From: Bradyrhizobium canariense
GTDB taxonomy: Bacteria > Pseudomonadota > Alphaproteobacteria > Rhizobiales > Xanthobacteraceae
Assembly: GCF_018130465.1 (NCBI RefSeq)
Contig: NZ_JAFCKJ010000009.1
Coordinates: 1 to 64,000, forward strand
Reading direction: 5' to 3'
Length of the DNA stretch: 64,000 bases
Part shown: one piece after another, positions 8,797 to 17,402 of the stretch
How the letters are laid out: each line of letters opens with the position of its first letter
Numbering within the stretch: position 1 is the stretch's first letter
Translations under genes and position numbers: made by a program
Notes under the pieces: model-generated
Databases searched by the model: none
Told to the model about the DNA's origin: nothing
What the model saw: the letters and a program-made list of their open reading frames with translations, nothing else

Positions 8797-8872
8797 GTCT
8801 TGCAAGACGAGCGCCAAGTCGCAACAACAAGTCGCAGCAAAAACCCAATCAGGCCGGCCTCTGCCTTGCAAG
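8797..8872. promoter_or_regulatory. Paired CTTGCAAG palindromes in divergent promoter region
   Basis: The 153-bp space between the divergent dehydrogenase and deaminase genes contains the perfect 12-bp palindrome GTCTTGCAAGAC at 8797-8808 and a second CTTGCAAG core at 8865-8872. The centres are 66 bp apart. Two identical 8-bp palindromes in such a small space suggest the operators of one dimeric regulator controlling both directions. The regulator is not identified. Confidence 0.45.
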
Positions 8873-8906
8873 CCTGTCGTCAGCGGATGTGAGGAGGAAC
8901 AGGTTC

Positions 8907-10256
8907 ATGAGCGACGCAAAGCCGATCTGGATCAGGGATCCCCTAGCCATCCTCGCCGATGGCGCCGAGCGCGGGATCGTGGTGGAAGGCGGCCGGATCG
9001 TCGAGCTGGTGCCGGCCGACGCTGTGCCCGCAACCGCGGATGTCGCGGTGTTCGACGCCGGCGACCACGTCGTGCTGCCGGGCCTCATCAACACCCATCA
9101 CCATTGTTACCAGACGCTGACACGGGCGCTGCCCGCGGCGATGGACCGCGAGCTGTTTCCCTGGCTCCAGGCGCTCTATCCGGTGTGGGCGAAGCTGACG
9201 CCTGATGCGCTCGAGCTCGCTGTCACCGTGGCGATGTCCGAACTGCTGCTGTCGGGCTGCACCACCACGACAGATCATCACTACGTGTTCCCGGCGGGAC
9301 TTGAAGACGCCGTCGATATCGAGGTCGGAGTCGCACAACGGCTGGGCGTGCGCGTGCTGCTCACGCGCGGCTCGATGAACCTGTCGCAGCGCGACGGCGG
9401 TCTGCCGCCCGATAGTGTCGTGCAGGATGAGGACACCATCCTCGCGGACAGCGCGCGCGTGGTCGCCAGGCACCACCAGCGCGGTGCGGATGCGATGGTG
9501 CAGATCGCGCTCGCACCTTGCTCGCCCTTCTCGGTGACGACGTCCCTGATGCGAGCCACCGCCGATCTGGCCGACAAGCTCGACGTGCGCCTGCATACCC
9601 ATCTTGCCGAGACTGAGGACGAGAACAGGTTCTGCCAGGAGATGTATGGCTGCCGTCCGCTCGACTATCTCGAACAATGCGGCTGGCTCAATGCGCGGAC
9701 GTGGCTCGCCCATGGCATCTTCTTCAATGCAGACGAGATGAAGCGGCTCGGCGAGGCGAAGACGACGATCAGTCATTGCGCCTGCAGCAATCAGCTTCTG
9801 GCCTCCGGCTGCTGCCCGGTCTGCGAGATGGAGGAGGCCGGTGTCGGCATCGGCATCGGCGTCGATGGTTCGGCCTCGAACGACGGATCGAACCTGATGC
9901 AGGAGGTCCGGGCTGCGTTCCTGCTGCAACGGGCGCGCTACGGGGTGACGAAGGTCAGTCACAAGGATGCGCTGCGCTGGGCCACCAAGGGCTCGGCGGC
10001 CTGCGTCGGCCGGCCGGAACTCGGCGAGATCGCGGTCGGCAAGGCGGCCGATCTCGCGCTGTTCAGGCTCGACGAGCTACGCTTCTCCGGCCATGGCGAT
10101 CCCCTGGCCGCACTGGTGCTGTGCGGGGCGCATCGGGCCGACAGGGTGATGGTGGCAGGAAAATGGGCCGTGATCGACGGCGCAATCCCCGGCCTTGATG
10201 TGGCAGACCTCATCCGCCGCCACAGTTCGGCGGCGCGGGCCATGCAGGCCGGATAA
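8907..10256 (+). CDS. 8-oxoguanine deaminase-like amidohydrolase
   Basis: The 449-residue cytoplasmic zinc enzyme belongs to the AtzA/TrzN/guanine-deaminase branch of the amidohydrolase superfamily. Metal ligands are visible as NTHHHCYQT near residue 65, HTHLAETEDEN, a later AHGIFF His and the Asp in GVDGSASND. The combination PGLINTHHHCYQTLTRALP with SGCTTTTDHHYVFP is what I recall for 8-oxoguanine deaminases, which convert 8-oxoguanine to urate. Guanine or another aminopurine remains possible. The start ATG follows a strong GAGGAGG site at 8891-8897. It is divergent from the xanthine dehydrogenase operon, so both could feed urate into the same pathway. Confidence 0.9.
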   Translation: MSDAKPIWIRDPLAILADGAERGIVVEGGRIVELVPADAVPATADVAVFDAGDHVVLPGLINTHHHCYQTLTRALPAAMDRELFPWLQALYPVWAKLTPDALELAVTVAMSELLLSGCTTTTDHHYVFPAGLEDAVDIEVGVAQRLGVRVLLTRGSMNLSQRDGGLPPDSVVQDEDTILADSARVVARHHQRGADAMVQIALAPCSPFSVTTSLMRATADLADKLDVRLHTHLAETEDENRFCQEMYGCRPLDYLEQCGWLNARTWLAHGIFFNADEMKRLGEAKTTISHCACSNQLLASGCCPVCEMEEAGVGIGIGVDGSASNDGSNLMQEVRAAFLLQRARYGVTKVSHKDALRWATKGSAACVGRPELGEIAVGKAADLALFRLDELRFSGHGDPLAALVLCGAHRADRVMVAGKWAVIDGAIPGLDVADLIRRHSSAARAMQAG

Positions 10257-10276
10257 TATCCAGGCGAAAATAGAAA

Positions 10277-10319
10277 GAGGGGGCGACCACAAGTGCCGGG
10301 TGCTTCTGGCCACCCCCTC
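10277..10319. terminator. Hairpin between convergent genes
   Basis: GAGGGGG at 10277-10283 pairs with CCCCCTC at 10313-10319, and the inner bases GACC/GGCC extend the stem. It lies between the deaminase stop and the convergent binding-protein gene, where a bidirectional terminator is expected. The flanks have only short T or A runs, so it may be Rho-assisted. Confidence 0.45.
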
Positions 10320-10368
10320 CGAACCTGTTCCGGGAGGAGCAGGTGATTTAGACAATGCAAGAAGCGTG

Positions 10369-11448
10369 CTACTTGCCTGGCAGCTTGTCGTCGATGCCCT
10401 TCACGTAGAAATTCATCCCGAGAATCTGGCCGTCGGCGAGATTGGCGCCGCCCTTGCACTCGACCTCCTTGCCGTCCTGCCCAACGACCGGGCACTTGAA
10501 CGGATGCAGCTTGCCCGCGGTGATCGCGGCCTGGGCATCCTCGGCGATCTTCTTCACATCGTCGGGCATGTTGGTGTAGGGCGCCATCGCGAACATGTGG
10601 CTGTCGAGGCCGCCCCACGTGTCCTCGGATTTCCAGGTTCCGTCGAGCTCGGCCTTGACGCGGGCGATGTAATAGGGGCCCCAGGTATCGAGGATCGAGG
10701 TCAGCTGAGTCTTCGGCCCGAACTTGATCATCTCGGAATCCTGGCCGAAGGCGAGCTTGCCGCGTTCGCTGGCGATCTGCATCGCTGCCGGCGAATCCGT
10801 GTGCTGCATGATGACGTCGGCGCCCTGATCGATCAGCGCCTTGGCGGCGTCGGCTTCCTTGCCCGGGTCGAACCAGGTGTTGGCCCAGATGATCTTGACC
10901 TTGATGTTCGGGTTGATGGTCTGCGCGGCGAGGATCGTCGCATTGATGCCGGAGACGACCTCGGGAATCGGGAACGAGCCGATATAGCCGAGCACGCCGG
11001 ACTTCGACATCTTGGCCGCGATCAGGCCCTGGATGTAGCGGCCCTGGTACCATTTGGCCGAGTAGGTCGACATGTTCTTGTCGCGCTTGTAGCCGGTCGA
11101 GTGCTCGAAATGCACATTCGGGTATTTCTTCGCGACCTTCAGCGTCGGATCCATGTAGCCGAACGACGTGGTGAAGATCAGTTTGTTGCCGGCGCGGACG
11201 AGCTGCTCGATGGCGCGCTCCGCGTCGGGACCTTCAGGCACGTTCTCCAGATAGGTGGTCTCGATCTTGTCGCCCAATTCCTTCACCAGCGCCTGGCGCG
11301 CGAGATCGTGCTGGTAGGTCCAACCGAGGTCTCCGATAGGACCCAAATAGATGAAACCGACTTTCAACTTGTCGGCGGCGGAGGCTGCACTGACGCTCCC
11401 GGCAAGCAAAAGCCCGGCAGCCAGCGCAAGAAGTGATTTCCTCATCAT
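10369..11448 (-). CDS. BMP-family substrate-binding protein of importer 1
   Basis: The 359-residue periplasmic protein belongs to the basic-membrane-protein (PnrA/Med) family, which binds nucleosides or purines for ABC importers. A Sec signal peptide ends in SAASAAD. Family marks are KVGFIYLGPIGDLGWTYQHD, IFTTSFGYMDPTLKVAKKYP, HFEHSTGYK and the DQGADVIMQHTDSPA segment. It is the last gene of a four-gene operon (ATPase, two permeases, binding protein), 75 bp after the permease. A GGAG site precedes two consecutive ATGs; a longer upstream extension has no signal-peptide character. The context favours a purine base or nucleoside as ligand. Confidence 0.93.
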   Translation of the reverse strand: MMRKSLLALAAGLLLAGSVSAASAADKLKVGFIYLGPIGDLGWTYQHDLARQALVKELGDKIETTYLENVPEGPDAERAIEQLVRAGNKLIFTTSFGYMDPTLKVAKKYPNVHFEHSTGYKRDKNMSTYSAKWYQGRYIQGLIAAKMSKSGVLGYIGSFPIPEVVSGINATILAAQTINPNIKVKIIWANTWFDPGKEADAAKALIDQGADVIMQHTDSPAAMQIASERGKLAFGQDSEMIKFGPKTQLTSILDTWGPYYIARVKAELDGTWKSEDTWGGLDSHMFAMAPYTNMPDDVKKIAEDAQAAITAGKLHPFKCPVVGQDGKEVECKGGANLADGQILGMNFYVKGIDDKLPGK

Positions 11449-11523
11449 CAATCTCCAAACATCAGGGGAAAGCCACGATCCCCAACGTGCGCGCCCCATC
11501 GCGCACGCCGCGGAAATGAAACG

Positions 11524-12441
11524 CTAGCGATCCGGCACGAACACAGTGCCGAGTGCGGCCGGCGCGGTCGACCCGCCCGTGCGCGCGCGGGACAGGAGGA
11601 CCAGGACGATGACCGTCGCAAGGTAAGGCAGCGCCGACATGAACTGCGAGGGAATGCCGACGCCCCAGCCCTGCGCGTGCAGCTGCAGGATCGTCACCGC
11701 GCCGAACAAATACGCGCCAACCACCAGGCGGCCCGGCCGCCAGGACGAGAACACCACCAGCGCCAGCGCGATCCAGCCGCGGCCTGCGGTCATGCCCGGA
11801 ATGAAGAACGGCGTATAGGCGAGCGGCAGATAAGCGCCGGCAAGCCCGGCGCAGGCGCCGCCGAACATCACGGCGATGGTTCGGATGCGCAGCACGGGGT
11901 AGCCGAGCGCATGCGCGGAGACGTGGTTGTCGCCGCAGGCGCGCAGGATCAATCCGGTCCGCGTGCGGTACAGGAACCACCAGACGCCGACGACCAGCGC
12001 CAGCGAGAAATAGACGAAGCCGTCCTCGCCGAACAGCACGCGGCCGACCAGCGGAATATCCGTGAGACCGGGAATGTTGAGATGCAGCGCCGGCGTGATG
12101 CGCTCGCCGACGAAACCGGCGCCGATCAGGCCGGAGAGTCCGACGCCCAGGATGGTCAGCGCAAGACCCGTTGCAACCTGGTTGACCGCAAGCCCGAGCG
12201 TCATCAGTGCGAAAGCCAGTGACATCAATGTGCCGGCGGCGATACCGAACAGCGCGCCAACAAAGATCGAGCCGGTCAGCCACGCACCTGCAAAGCCACA
12301 CGCGGCACCAACGATCATCATGCCCTCGACGCCGAGATTGAGTACGCCGGATCGTTCGGTCACGAGCTCGCCGGTCGCCGCGATCAGGAGCGGCGTCGAG
12401 GCGGCGAGCACCGCGAGGATGATGGCTTCAACCAGCTCCAC
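11524..12441 (-). CDS. ABC importer 1 permease (NupQ/YufQ-like)
   Basis: This 305-residue inner-membrane protein has about eight to ten hydrophobic segments and the branched-chain/nucleoside permease signature ERSGVLNLGVEGMMIVGA near residue 30. The segment ILRACGDNHVSAHALGYPV is the cytoplasmic loop that contacts the ATPase. It corresponds to the smaller of the two permeases in nucleoside importers of the NupNOPQ type. It overlaps the preceding permease gene by 14 bp, so translation is coupled. The last residues are Pro/Ala-rich. Confidence 0.92.
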   Translation of the reverse strand: MELVEAIILAVLAASTPLLIAATGELVTERSGVLNLGVEGMMIVGAACGFAGAWLTGSIFVGALFGIAAGTLMSLAFALMTLGLAVNQVATGLALTILGVGLSGLIGAGFVGERITPALHLNIPGLTDIPLVGRVLFGEDGFVYFSLALVVGVWWFLYRTRTGLILRACGDNHVSAHALGYPVLRIRTIAVMFGGACAGLAGAYLPLAYTPFFIPGMTAGRGWIALALVVFSSWRPGRLVVGAYLFGAVTILQLHAQGWGVGIPSQFMSALPYLATVIVLVLLSRARTGGSTAPAALGTVFVPDR

Positions 12442-13519
12442 GAGCCACCTGTCGGTTCGGGAAGACCAGCTTGAAGCGGTAGAGAATGAGGGAATCGCAG
12501 GCGAGCACGTAGAACAGCAGGATGCCCTGAAAAACCTTGGTGACGTCCAACGGGATCTTCATCGCGATCTGCGCCTGCTCGCCGCCGATAAACGTCAAAG
12601 CGAGAAAAAGGCCTGCAATTAATATTCCAAGCGGGTTCAACCGGCCGAGGAAGGCAACGATGATCGCGGTAAATCCGTAGCCGGGCGAGATGCCGGGCTG
12701 GAGATGCCCGACCGGACCTGCGACCTCGATGATCCCGGCGAGGCCCGCCAGCGCACCCGAAACGGCGAAGGTCAGGATGATCAACTGGTTGGAATTGAAG
12801 CCGCCGAACCGCGCAGCGCGGGGCGCAGCACCGACCACGCGAATCTCGAATCCCTTGATGGTTCGCCCGAGCAGGATCGCCACCGCCGCGACGACGAGAA
12901 GGGCGATGATGGAGCCGAGATGCAGCCGGCCGCCTTCGATCAGCAGCGGCACCGTTGCGACCGGATCGAACTCGGCCGTGGTCGGGAAGTTGAAGCCGTG
13001 CGGGTCGCGCCAGGGGCCGCGCACGAGATAATCAAGGAAGAGATCGGCGACATACACCAGCATCAGGCTGGTCAGGATCTCGCTGGCGCCGAACTTCACC
13101 TTGCAGATTGCCGGGATCAGCGCGTAGAGCGCGCCTGCGGCGGCGGCGAGCACAAGCATGGCCGGCAGCACCCAGACGCCGGCGTCGGTGCCCTGCGTCT
13201 TCACCGCAATCCAGCTTCCGGCGACTGCACCGACCAGGAACTGCCCTTCGGCGCCGATGTTCCAGGCATTGGCGAGATAGCAGAGCGACAGCCCGATCGC
13301 GATCATCACCAGCGGTGTCGCCTTCACCGCGATTTCCTGGAGCGAATAGCTGTCGGTCAAAGGTGCGATGAAATAGGCGTGCAGGGCGAGCAGCGGATTC
13401 TTGCCGAGGATCGCGAACAGAACGACCATGGTCACGATCGTGAGGACGATCGCGATCAGCGGAGAGATCAGCGCGATCGTGTTGGAGCGCTCGGCGCGCT
13501 TCTCAAGCACCAACTGCAT
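12428..13519 (-). CDS. ABC importer 1 permease (NupP/YufP-like)
   Basis: The 363-residue membrane protein is the larger permease of the same importer. It contains the NIGAEGQFLVGAVAGSW signature near residue 90 and the loop GFEIRVVGAAPRAARFGGF near residue 220 that would dock on the ATPase. About ten hydrophobic segments are visible. The gene overlaps the upstream ATPase gene by 17 bp and the downstream permease gene by 14 bp, as expected for obligate partners. Substrate is inferred from the operon, not from this sequence alone. Confidence 0.92.
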   Translation of the reverse strand: MQLVLEKRAERSNTIALISPLIAIVLTIVTMVVLFAILGKNPLLALHAYFIAPLTDSYSLQEIAVKATPLVMIAIGLSLCYLANAWNIGAEGQFLVGAVAGSWIAVKTQGTDAGVWVLPAMLVLAAAAGALYALIPAICKVKFGASEILTSLMLVYVADLFLDYLVRGPWRDPHGFNFPTTAEFDPVATVPLLIEGGRLHLGSIIALLVVAAVAILLGRTIKGFEIRVVGAAPRAARFGGFNSNQLIILTFAVSGALAGLAGIIEVAGPVGHLQPGISPGYGFTAIIVAFLGRLNPLGILIAGLFLALTFIGGEQAQIAMKIPLDVTKVFQGILLFYVLACDSLILYRFKLVFPNRQVARGAG

Positions 13520-15092
13520 GCGCTGCCTCCTTCGGCTCCAGCGTGCTGCCGCCCATCAACAGGCCGAGCTTTTCGCGCGTCGCCTCGCTGGTGGCGAGCG
13601 GGGCCGACAGATGGCCATGGAACATCACGGCGATGCGGTCGGCGATTTCCGCGAGCTCGTCGAGGTCCTGGCTGGTCACGAGCACGGCGGCGCCTGCGGT
13701 TGCGAGATCAAGCAGCGCCTGGCGGATCACGGCGGCAGCGCCGGCGTCGACGCCCCAGGTCGGCTGGCTCACCACCAGCACCGCGGGATTGCGCAGGATC
13801 TCGCGTCCCACGATGAATTTCTGCAAATTGCCGCCGGAGAGGGATGCTGCTTCCGGGTCGCGCTTGGCCTTGCGGACGTCGAACGTCTCGGTTGCGCGGT
13901 CGACCGTCTTCAGAGTGGCCGCAGTATCGATGAAGCCGTGATGGACCATGCCGCTGGCGGCGTGCCCGGTGAGCAGCGCATTCTCCGAAAGCTTCATGCG
14001 CGGCGCGGTGCCGTGGCCGAGCCGCTCCTCGGGAACGAAGGCCGCGCCGAGCTTGCGGCGCTGCGTGATCGAGAGATGGCCGGCAGCGAGGCCTTCGATC
14101 ACGATCGTGCCGGGATCTTTCGACAGGCGTTCGCCGGACAGCGCGGCGAACAGTTCGTCCTGGCCGTTGCCGGCGACCCCGGCGATGCCGAGGATCTCGC
14201 CGCCTTTCAGCTCGAACGAGATGTGTTCGAGCCGCACGCCATGCGCTTCGCCGGGGGCGAGCGAAAGGTCGTTGACGACGAGGCGCGGCACCGTGGTCTG
14301 CCGGCCGGCGGCCGCCTTCACTTGCTTGATCTCGCCGCCGACCATCATGCGCGCGAGCGAAGCGGCGGTCTCAAGCCTGGGATTGCAGGTCTCCACCTTC
14401 TTGCCGCCGCGCAGGATCGTTGCCGTGTCGCACAAGCGCTTCACCTCCTCGAGCTTGTGGCTGATGTAGAGGATGGCGCGACCTTCGGCCTTGAGCCGCT
14501 CCAGCACGACGAAGAGCTGGTCGGCTTCCTGTGGCGTCAGCACCGCGGTGGGCTCGTCAAGGATCAGGAATTGCGGATCCTGCATCAGCGCGCGAACGAT
14601 TTCGATGCGCTGGCGCTCGCCGACCGATAATTGCCAGACCTCGCGTTTGGGATCGAGCGGCAATCCGTAAGTCTTCGACACCTGCTCAAGCCGCGCCGAC
14701 ATGTCCTTGAAGGATTCTTTCCCGTCGAGGCCGAGCGCCACGTTCTCGGCGACGGTGAGATTGTCGAACAGAGAGAAATGCTGGAACACCATGCCAATGC
14801 CGCGGCTGCGCGCTTCCGAGGGACCGGACAGCACGATCGGCTGGCCCTTCCAGCAGATCTCACCGGCGCTGGGCTGGATCAACCCGTAGATCGCCTTGAC
14901 CAGCGTCGACTTGCCGGCGCCGTTCTCACCGAGCAGCGCGTGGATTTCCGTGGGCCAGATATCGATGTCGATGGCATCGTTGGCGAGGAAATCGCCATAG
15001 CGCTTGGTAAGCCCGATCGTCCTGAGGAGCGGGGACTCGCCGGAATGCAGGCCGTTCGTCGTTGGATCCAACATTCGCTGATGCGCTTGCAT
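13503..15092 (-). CDS. ABC importer 1 ATP-binding protein with two nucleotide-binding domains
   Basis: The 529-residue ATPase is a tandem duplicate, as in sugar and nucleoside importers. The N-terminal half has an intact Walker A (GENGAGKST), a signature region (LSVGERQRIEI) and Walker B ([11 protein letters not shown]). The C-terminal half has a degenerate Walker A (GVAGNGQDEL) and signature LSGGNLQKF, so probably only one site hydrolyses ATP. It is the first gene of the importer 1 operon. The start at 15092 is the only ATG that gives a complete domain with a short leader; MLDPTTN seven codons inside is an alternative. Confidence 0.92.
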   Translation of the reverse strand: MQAHQRMLDPTTNGLHSGESPLLRTIGLTKRYGDFLANDAIDIDIWPTEIHALLGENGAGKSTLVKAIYGLIQPSAGEICWKGQPIVLSGPSEARSRGIGMVFQHFSLFDNLTVAENVALGLDGKESFKDMSARLEQVSKTYGLPLDPKREVWQLSVGERQRIEIVRALMQDPQFLILDEPTAVLTPQEADQLFVVLERLKAEGRAILYISHKLEEVKRLCDTATILRGGKKVETCNPRLETAASLARMMVGGEIKQVKAAAGRQTTVPRLVVNDLSLAPGEAHGVRLEHISFELKGGEILGIAGVAGNGQDELFAALSGERLSKDPGTIVIEGLAAGHLSITQRRKLGAAFVPEERLGHGTAPRMKLSENALLTGHAASGMVHHGFIDTAATLKTVDRATETFDVRKAKRDPEAASLSGGNLQKFIVGREILRNPAVLVVSQPTWGVDAGAAAVIRQALLDLATAGAAVLVTSQDLDELAEIADRIAVMFHGHLSAPLATSEATREKLGLLMGGSTLEPKEAAHAVGA

Positions 15093-15659
15093 GGGGAGAA
15101 GTGCCTCAATAGTGGGCTAGTTTGAACCGCCGCGTAAGGTGTGAAAAAGCGTCATCCCTTGCTCAACGCTTCGGCAGGCGGGTGGTGTCGGCGAGTCGCC
15201 GCTCTCGCCGGGCGGCGATCGTCCTCAAAGGCCTCCCGAGCAGCCTTTGCAGTCCCGGCTTGCGTGTGCGCCTGTTGCAAATTTGTGACGGCTTAAGCCA
15301 AATCGGAACCCGCTATGCAGGCTTGACGTGAACTTGAGCAGAGACGCGCCGTCACGCGTATGCATGGACGGATGGACGCGGCAGTAGCTCCCGCCCATCG
15401 TGTCAGCCTCATCCGTTCGACATGGAAAGGCGAGCGAAATCAAACGGGAATATCCGGCAACGGCCGGCCGCGGCCTTGCCGCGTCGCGGTGACGTAGCGC
15501 GAAGAAACCCTGCAGATCCTCCGGTGAAACGCGCCGCTTGCTGCGCAAACAAGCGGCATGCCTTGAAACAAGTTGAGGCTTCTCACTCCGGGAGATCGGC
15601 GCAAGTGTCGCACCCAAGGGACGTTCATTTTTACGTGTCCAAACTTGGGGGTATTCAGG
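15093..15659. other. Intergenic region with divergent promoters
   Basis: This 567-bp space separates the importer 1 operon and the Tsx-like gene, which are transcribed away from each other, so it should contain both promoters. It includes GC-rich hairpins (for example around 15465-15500) and a stretch of short A/T runs near 15280-15330. I see no convincing sigma-54 site, purine-riboswitch core or small gene here. Confidence 0.4.
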
Positions 15660-16769
15660 ATGTCGTTTCGTATGAAGGCGATTGCAGCGGCAGCGCTGTC
15701 ACTTGCCACGCTCGCTACCGGTGGCCTGGCTCAGGCAGCGGATCTGCCGGTCAAGGCTGCCAAGAAGGCGGCGGACCTCCCGTTCTTCCTGGTGATCGAC
15801 GACCGCGTCACCTTCTCCTACATTTTCAATGCCTCGCAGCCCGGTGCGTTCACCAACACCAACGGCGTGGTCAACGCCAAGACGACGAAGCAGGTCTACT
15901 CCTTCACCCATTTCGATGCCTGGGCTTACGGCACCAACTTTTTCACCATCTCGATGTTCAAGTCGGACCACAACGATCCGGCAGGCCCGTGTACCGCCAC
16001 AGGCGTGATCGTGTCGCCGGCTGCAGGCTTCGCCGCGACGCCCGCGAGCTGTGCCGGCGCGACGGAAATCTACGGCCTTTTCCGCTCGACCTTCGGCTGG
16101 AACGAGATCTTCAACACCAAGGCCTTCACGCAGGGCCCGCTGCATAACATCTCGTTCGAGGTTGGCATGGATGCCAACACGGAGAACCGGTATTTCGGCG
16201 CCGCCAAGCGCGACGTTGTCGCCGGTCTGCAGTTCGCCTTCGACCTTCCCTATAAGGGCTACTTCAACGTAGCGCCGCTGGTGTATTGGGAGTTCGCCAA
16301 CCACAACTCCTTCTCGCAGTGCGGTGCCGGTTGGTCCGCTCCGTGTATTGCCGACGGCAACACGTCGTTCAAGCCGACCTGGGCGATCGAAACCAACTAC
16401 TATATGGACCTCGGCTTCCTGCCGCCGAACATGCAGTATTTCTCGATCAGTGGCCGCGCGGCGTGGTACGGCAAGAAGGGCACCGACACCGAGCCGCTTC
16501 CCGCCAGCGTCGCCAACAACGTCTATCCGACCAAGGTCGAGTTCAATTCCGAGCCGATCCGCCTGACCCTCGATGCTTCGAAGGCGATCTGGGGTGAGAA
16601 GTATTCGCACTTCGTCGACGTCTGGGTCGCCTATCGCTACTGGCAGAACAAGTTCGGCCTCGATCACAACAATGCCTTTGCGTGCACCACCTTCGTCGGT
16701 GGTACGAAGGTGAGCGCCGGGTCCTGCACCGAGTCCTCGCTCTACTCCGGTATCACTGTGAAGTTCTAA
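15660..16769 (+). CDS. Tsx-like outer-membrane nucleoside channel protein
   Basis: The 369-residue protein has a Sec signal peptide ending in LAQAAD and terminates in Phe (SGITVKF), the mark of a beta barrel inserted by the BAM complex. The internal pattern FEVGMDANTENRYFG, AGLQFAFDLP and the alternating aromatic strands resemble nucleoside-specific channel proteins of the Tsx type; I could not test this by alignment. It lies between the two BMP-type importers, so it would let their ligand cross the outer membrane. ATG at 15660 follows a GGGGG-rich site and directly begins the signal peptide. Confidence 0.8.
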   Translation: MSFRMKAIAAAALSLATLATGGLAQAADLPVKAAKKAADLPFFLVIDDRVTFSYIFNASQPGAFTNTNGVVNAKTTKQVYSFTHFDAWAYGTNFFTISMFKSDHNDPAGPCTATGVIVSPAAGFAATPASCAGATEIYGLFRSTFGWNEIFNTKAFTQGPLHNISFEVGMDANTENRYFGAAKRDVVAGLQFAFDLPYKGYFNVAPLVYWEFANHNSFSQCGAGWSAPCIADGNTSFKPTWAIETNYYMDLGFLPPNMQYFSISGRAAWYGKKGTDTEPLPASVANNVYPTKVEFNSEPIRLTLDASKAIWGEKYSHFVDVWVAYRYWQNKFGLDHNNAFACTTFVGGTKVSAGSCTESSLYSGITVKF

Positions 16770-16796
16770 CCACCTGACACTCTTCAGGTGAATGAC

Positions 16797-16836
16797 GATG
16801 ACGCCGCGTCAAACCTCCGCGGCGTCATCTTCGTTT
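16797..16836 (+). terminator. Intrinsic terminator after the Tsx-like gene
   Basis: GATGACGCCGCG at 16797-16808 and CGCGGCGTCATC at 16818-16829 form a perfect 12-bp stem with a 9-base loop, followed by TTCGTTT. A smaller hairpin, CACCTGA/TCAGGTG, precedes it at 16771-16790. The pair ends transcription of the outer-membrane protein gene before the convergent deaminase gene. Confidence 0.85.
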
Positions 16837-16903
16837 GGGGGATGGGCTGGGTACCGTCAGGCGGCCCTTCGGTGAGCGCGGGGCAAGGCCCGCTCGGCGC
16901 CGC

Positions 16904-17389
16904 CTACTTCGTCCACACGCCGTCGTGCAGCGCTTCGGCCTCGTCTTCGAGCAGTGGCCCCGCAACCTCTGTCGGCCGCTGGCCGCTGGCAAAGACCTCG
17001 CGGCAGGGCAGGTCGAGCGTCGGGTTCTCCGGATGATCGCCGGTGATGCCGCGCAGCCGATGCTCGCTGAGGCCATAGACGACACGGCCGATGCCGGCCC
17101 AGTAGATCGCGCCGGCGCACATCGCGCAGGGCTCGGCGGAGGAATAGAGCGTGGCCCTCGCCAACAGCTCCCGGTTGAGCGTGCGGCAGGCTTGCGTCGC
17201 GGCGAGACGCTCGGCATGCGCGGTGCCGTCGTGATCCGGCATGTAGCCGTTCTCGCTCTCGATCAGCACCTTGCCTTCGGCGTCGACGACGATGCAGCCG
17301 AAAGGATGGTTGCCATGGGTAAGGGAACGGCGGGCGACCGCAAAGGAAAGGCGGAGGAAGTGCTCGTCGCGCTCGGTCCCGCCGCTCAT
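16904..17389 (-). CDS. Guanine/nucleoside deaminase of the CDA fold
   Basis: The 161-residue cytoplasmic zinc enzyme belongs to the cytidine-deaminase superfamily. The zinc and catalytic motif TAHAERLAA supplies His and Glu, and SSAEPCAMCAGAIYWAGIG supplies the two Cys. This arrangement is shared by guanine deaminases (GuaD), TadA and related enzymes. The ASGQRP and CREVF segments and the surrounding purine genes favour guanine or a similar aminopurine. ATG at 17389 is preferred over a longer frame because it gives the normal N-terminus. It is last in the importer 2 operon, 13 bp after the ATPase gene. Confidence 0.87.
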   Translation of the reverse strand: MSGGTERDEHFLRLSFAVARRSLTHGNHPFGCIVVDAEGKVLIESENGYMPDHDGTAHAERLAATQACRTLNRELLARATLYSSAEPCAMCAGAIYWAGIGRVVYGLSEHRLRGITGDHPENPTLDLPCREVFASGQRPTEVAGPLLEDEAEALHDGVWTK

Positions 17390-17402
17390 CGCTTTTCCCT
17401 GG

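Noticed and set aside
15093-15659. A purine riboswitch before importer 1 or the Tsx-like gene
   Set aside because: I could not find the three-helix core or conserved loop bases of purine or guanidine riboswitches on either strand.
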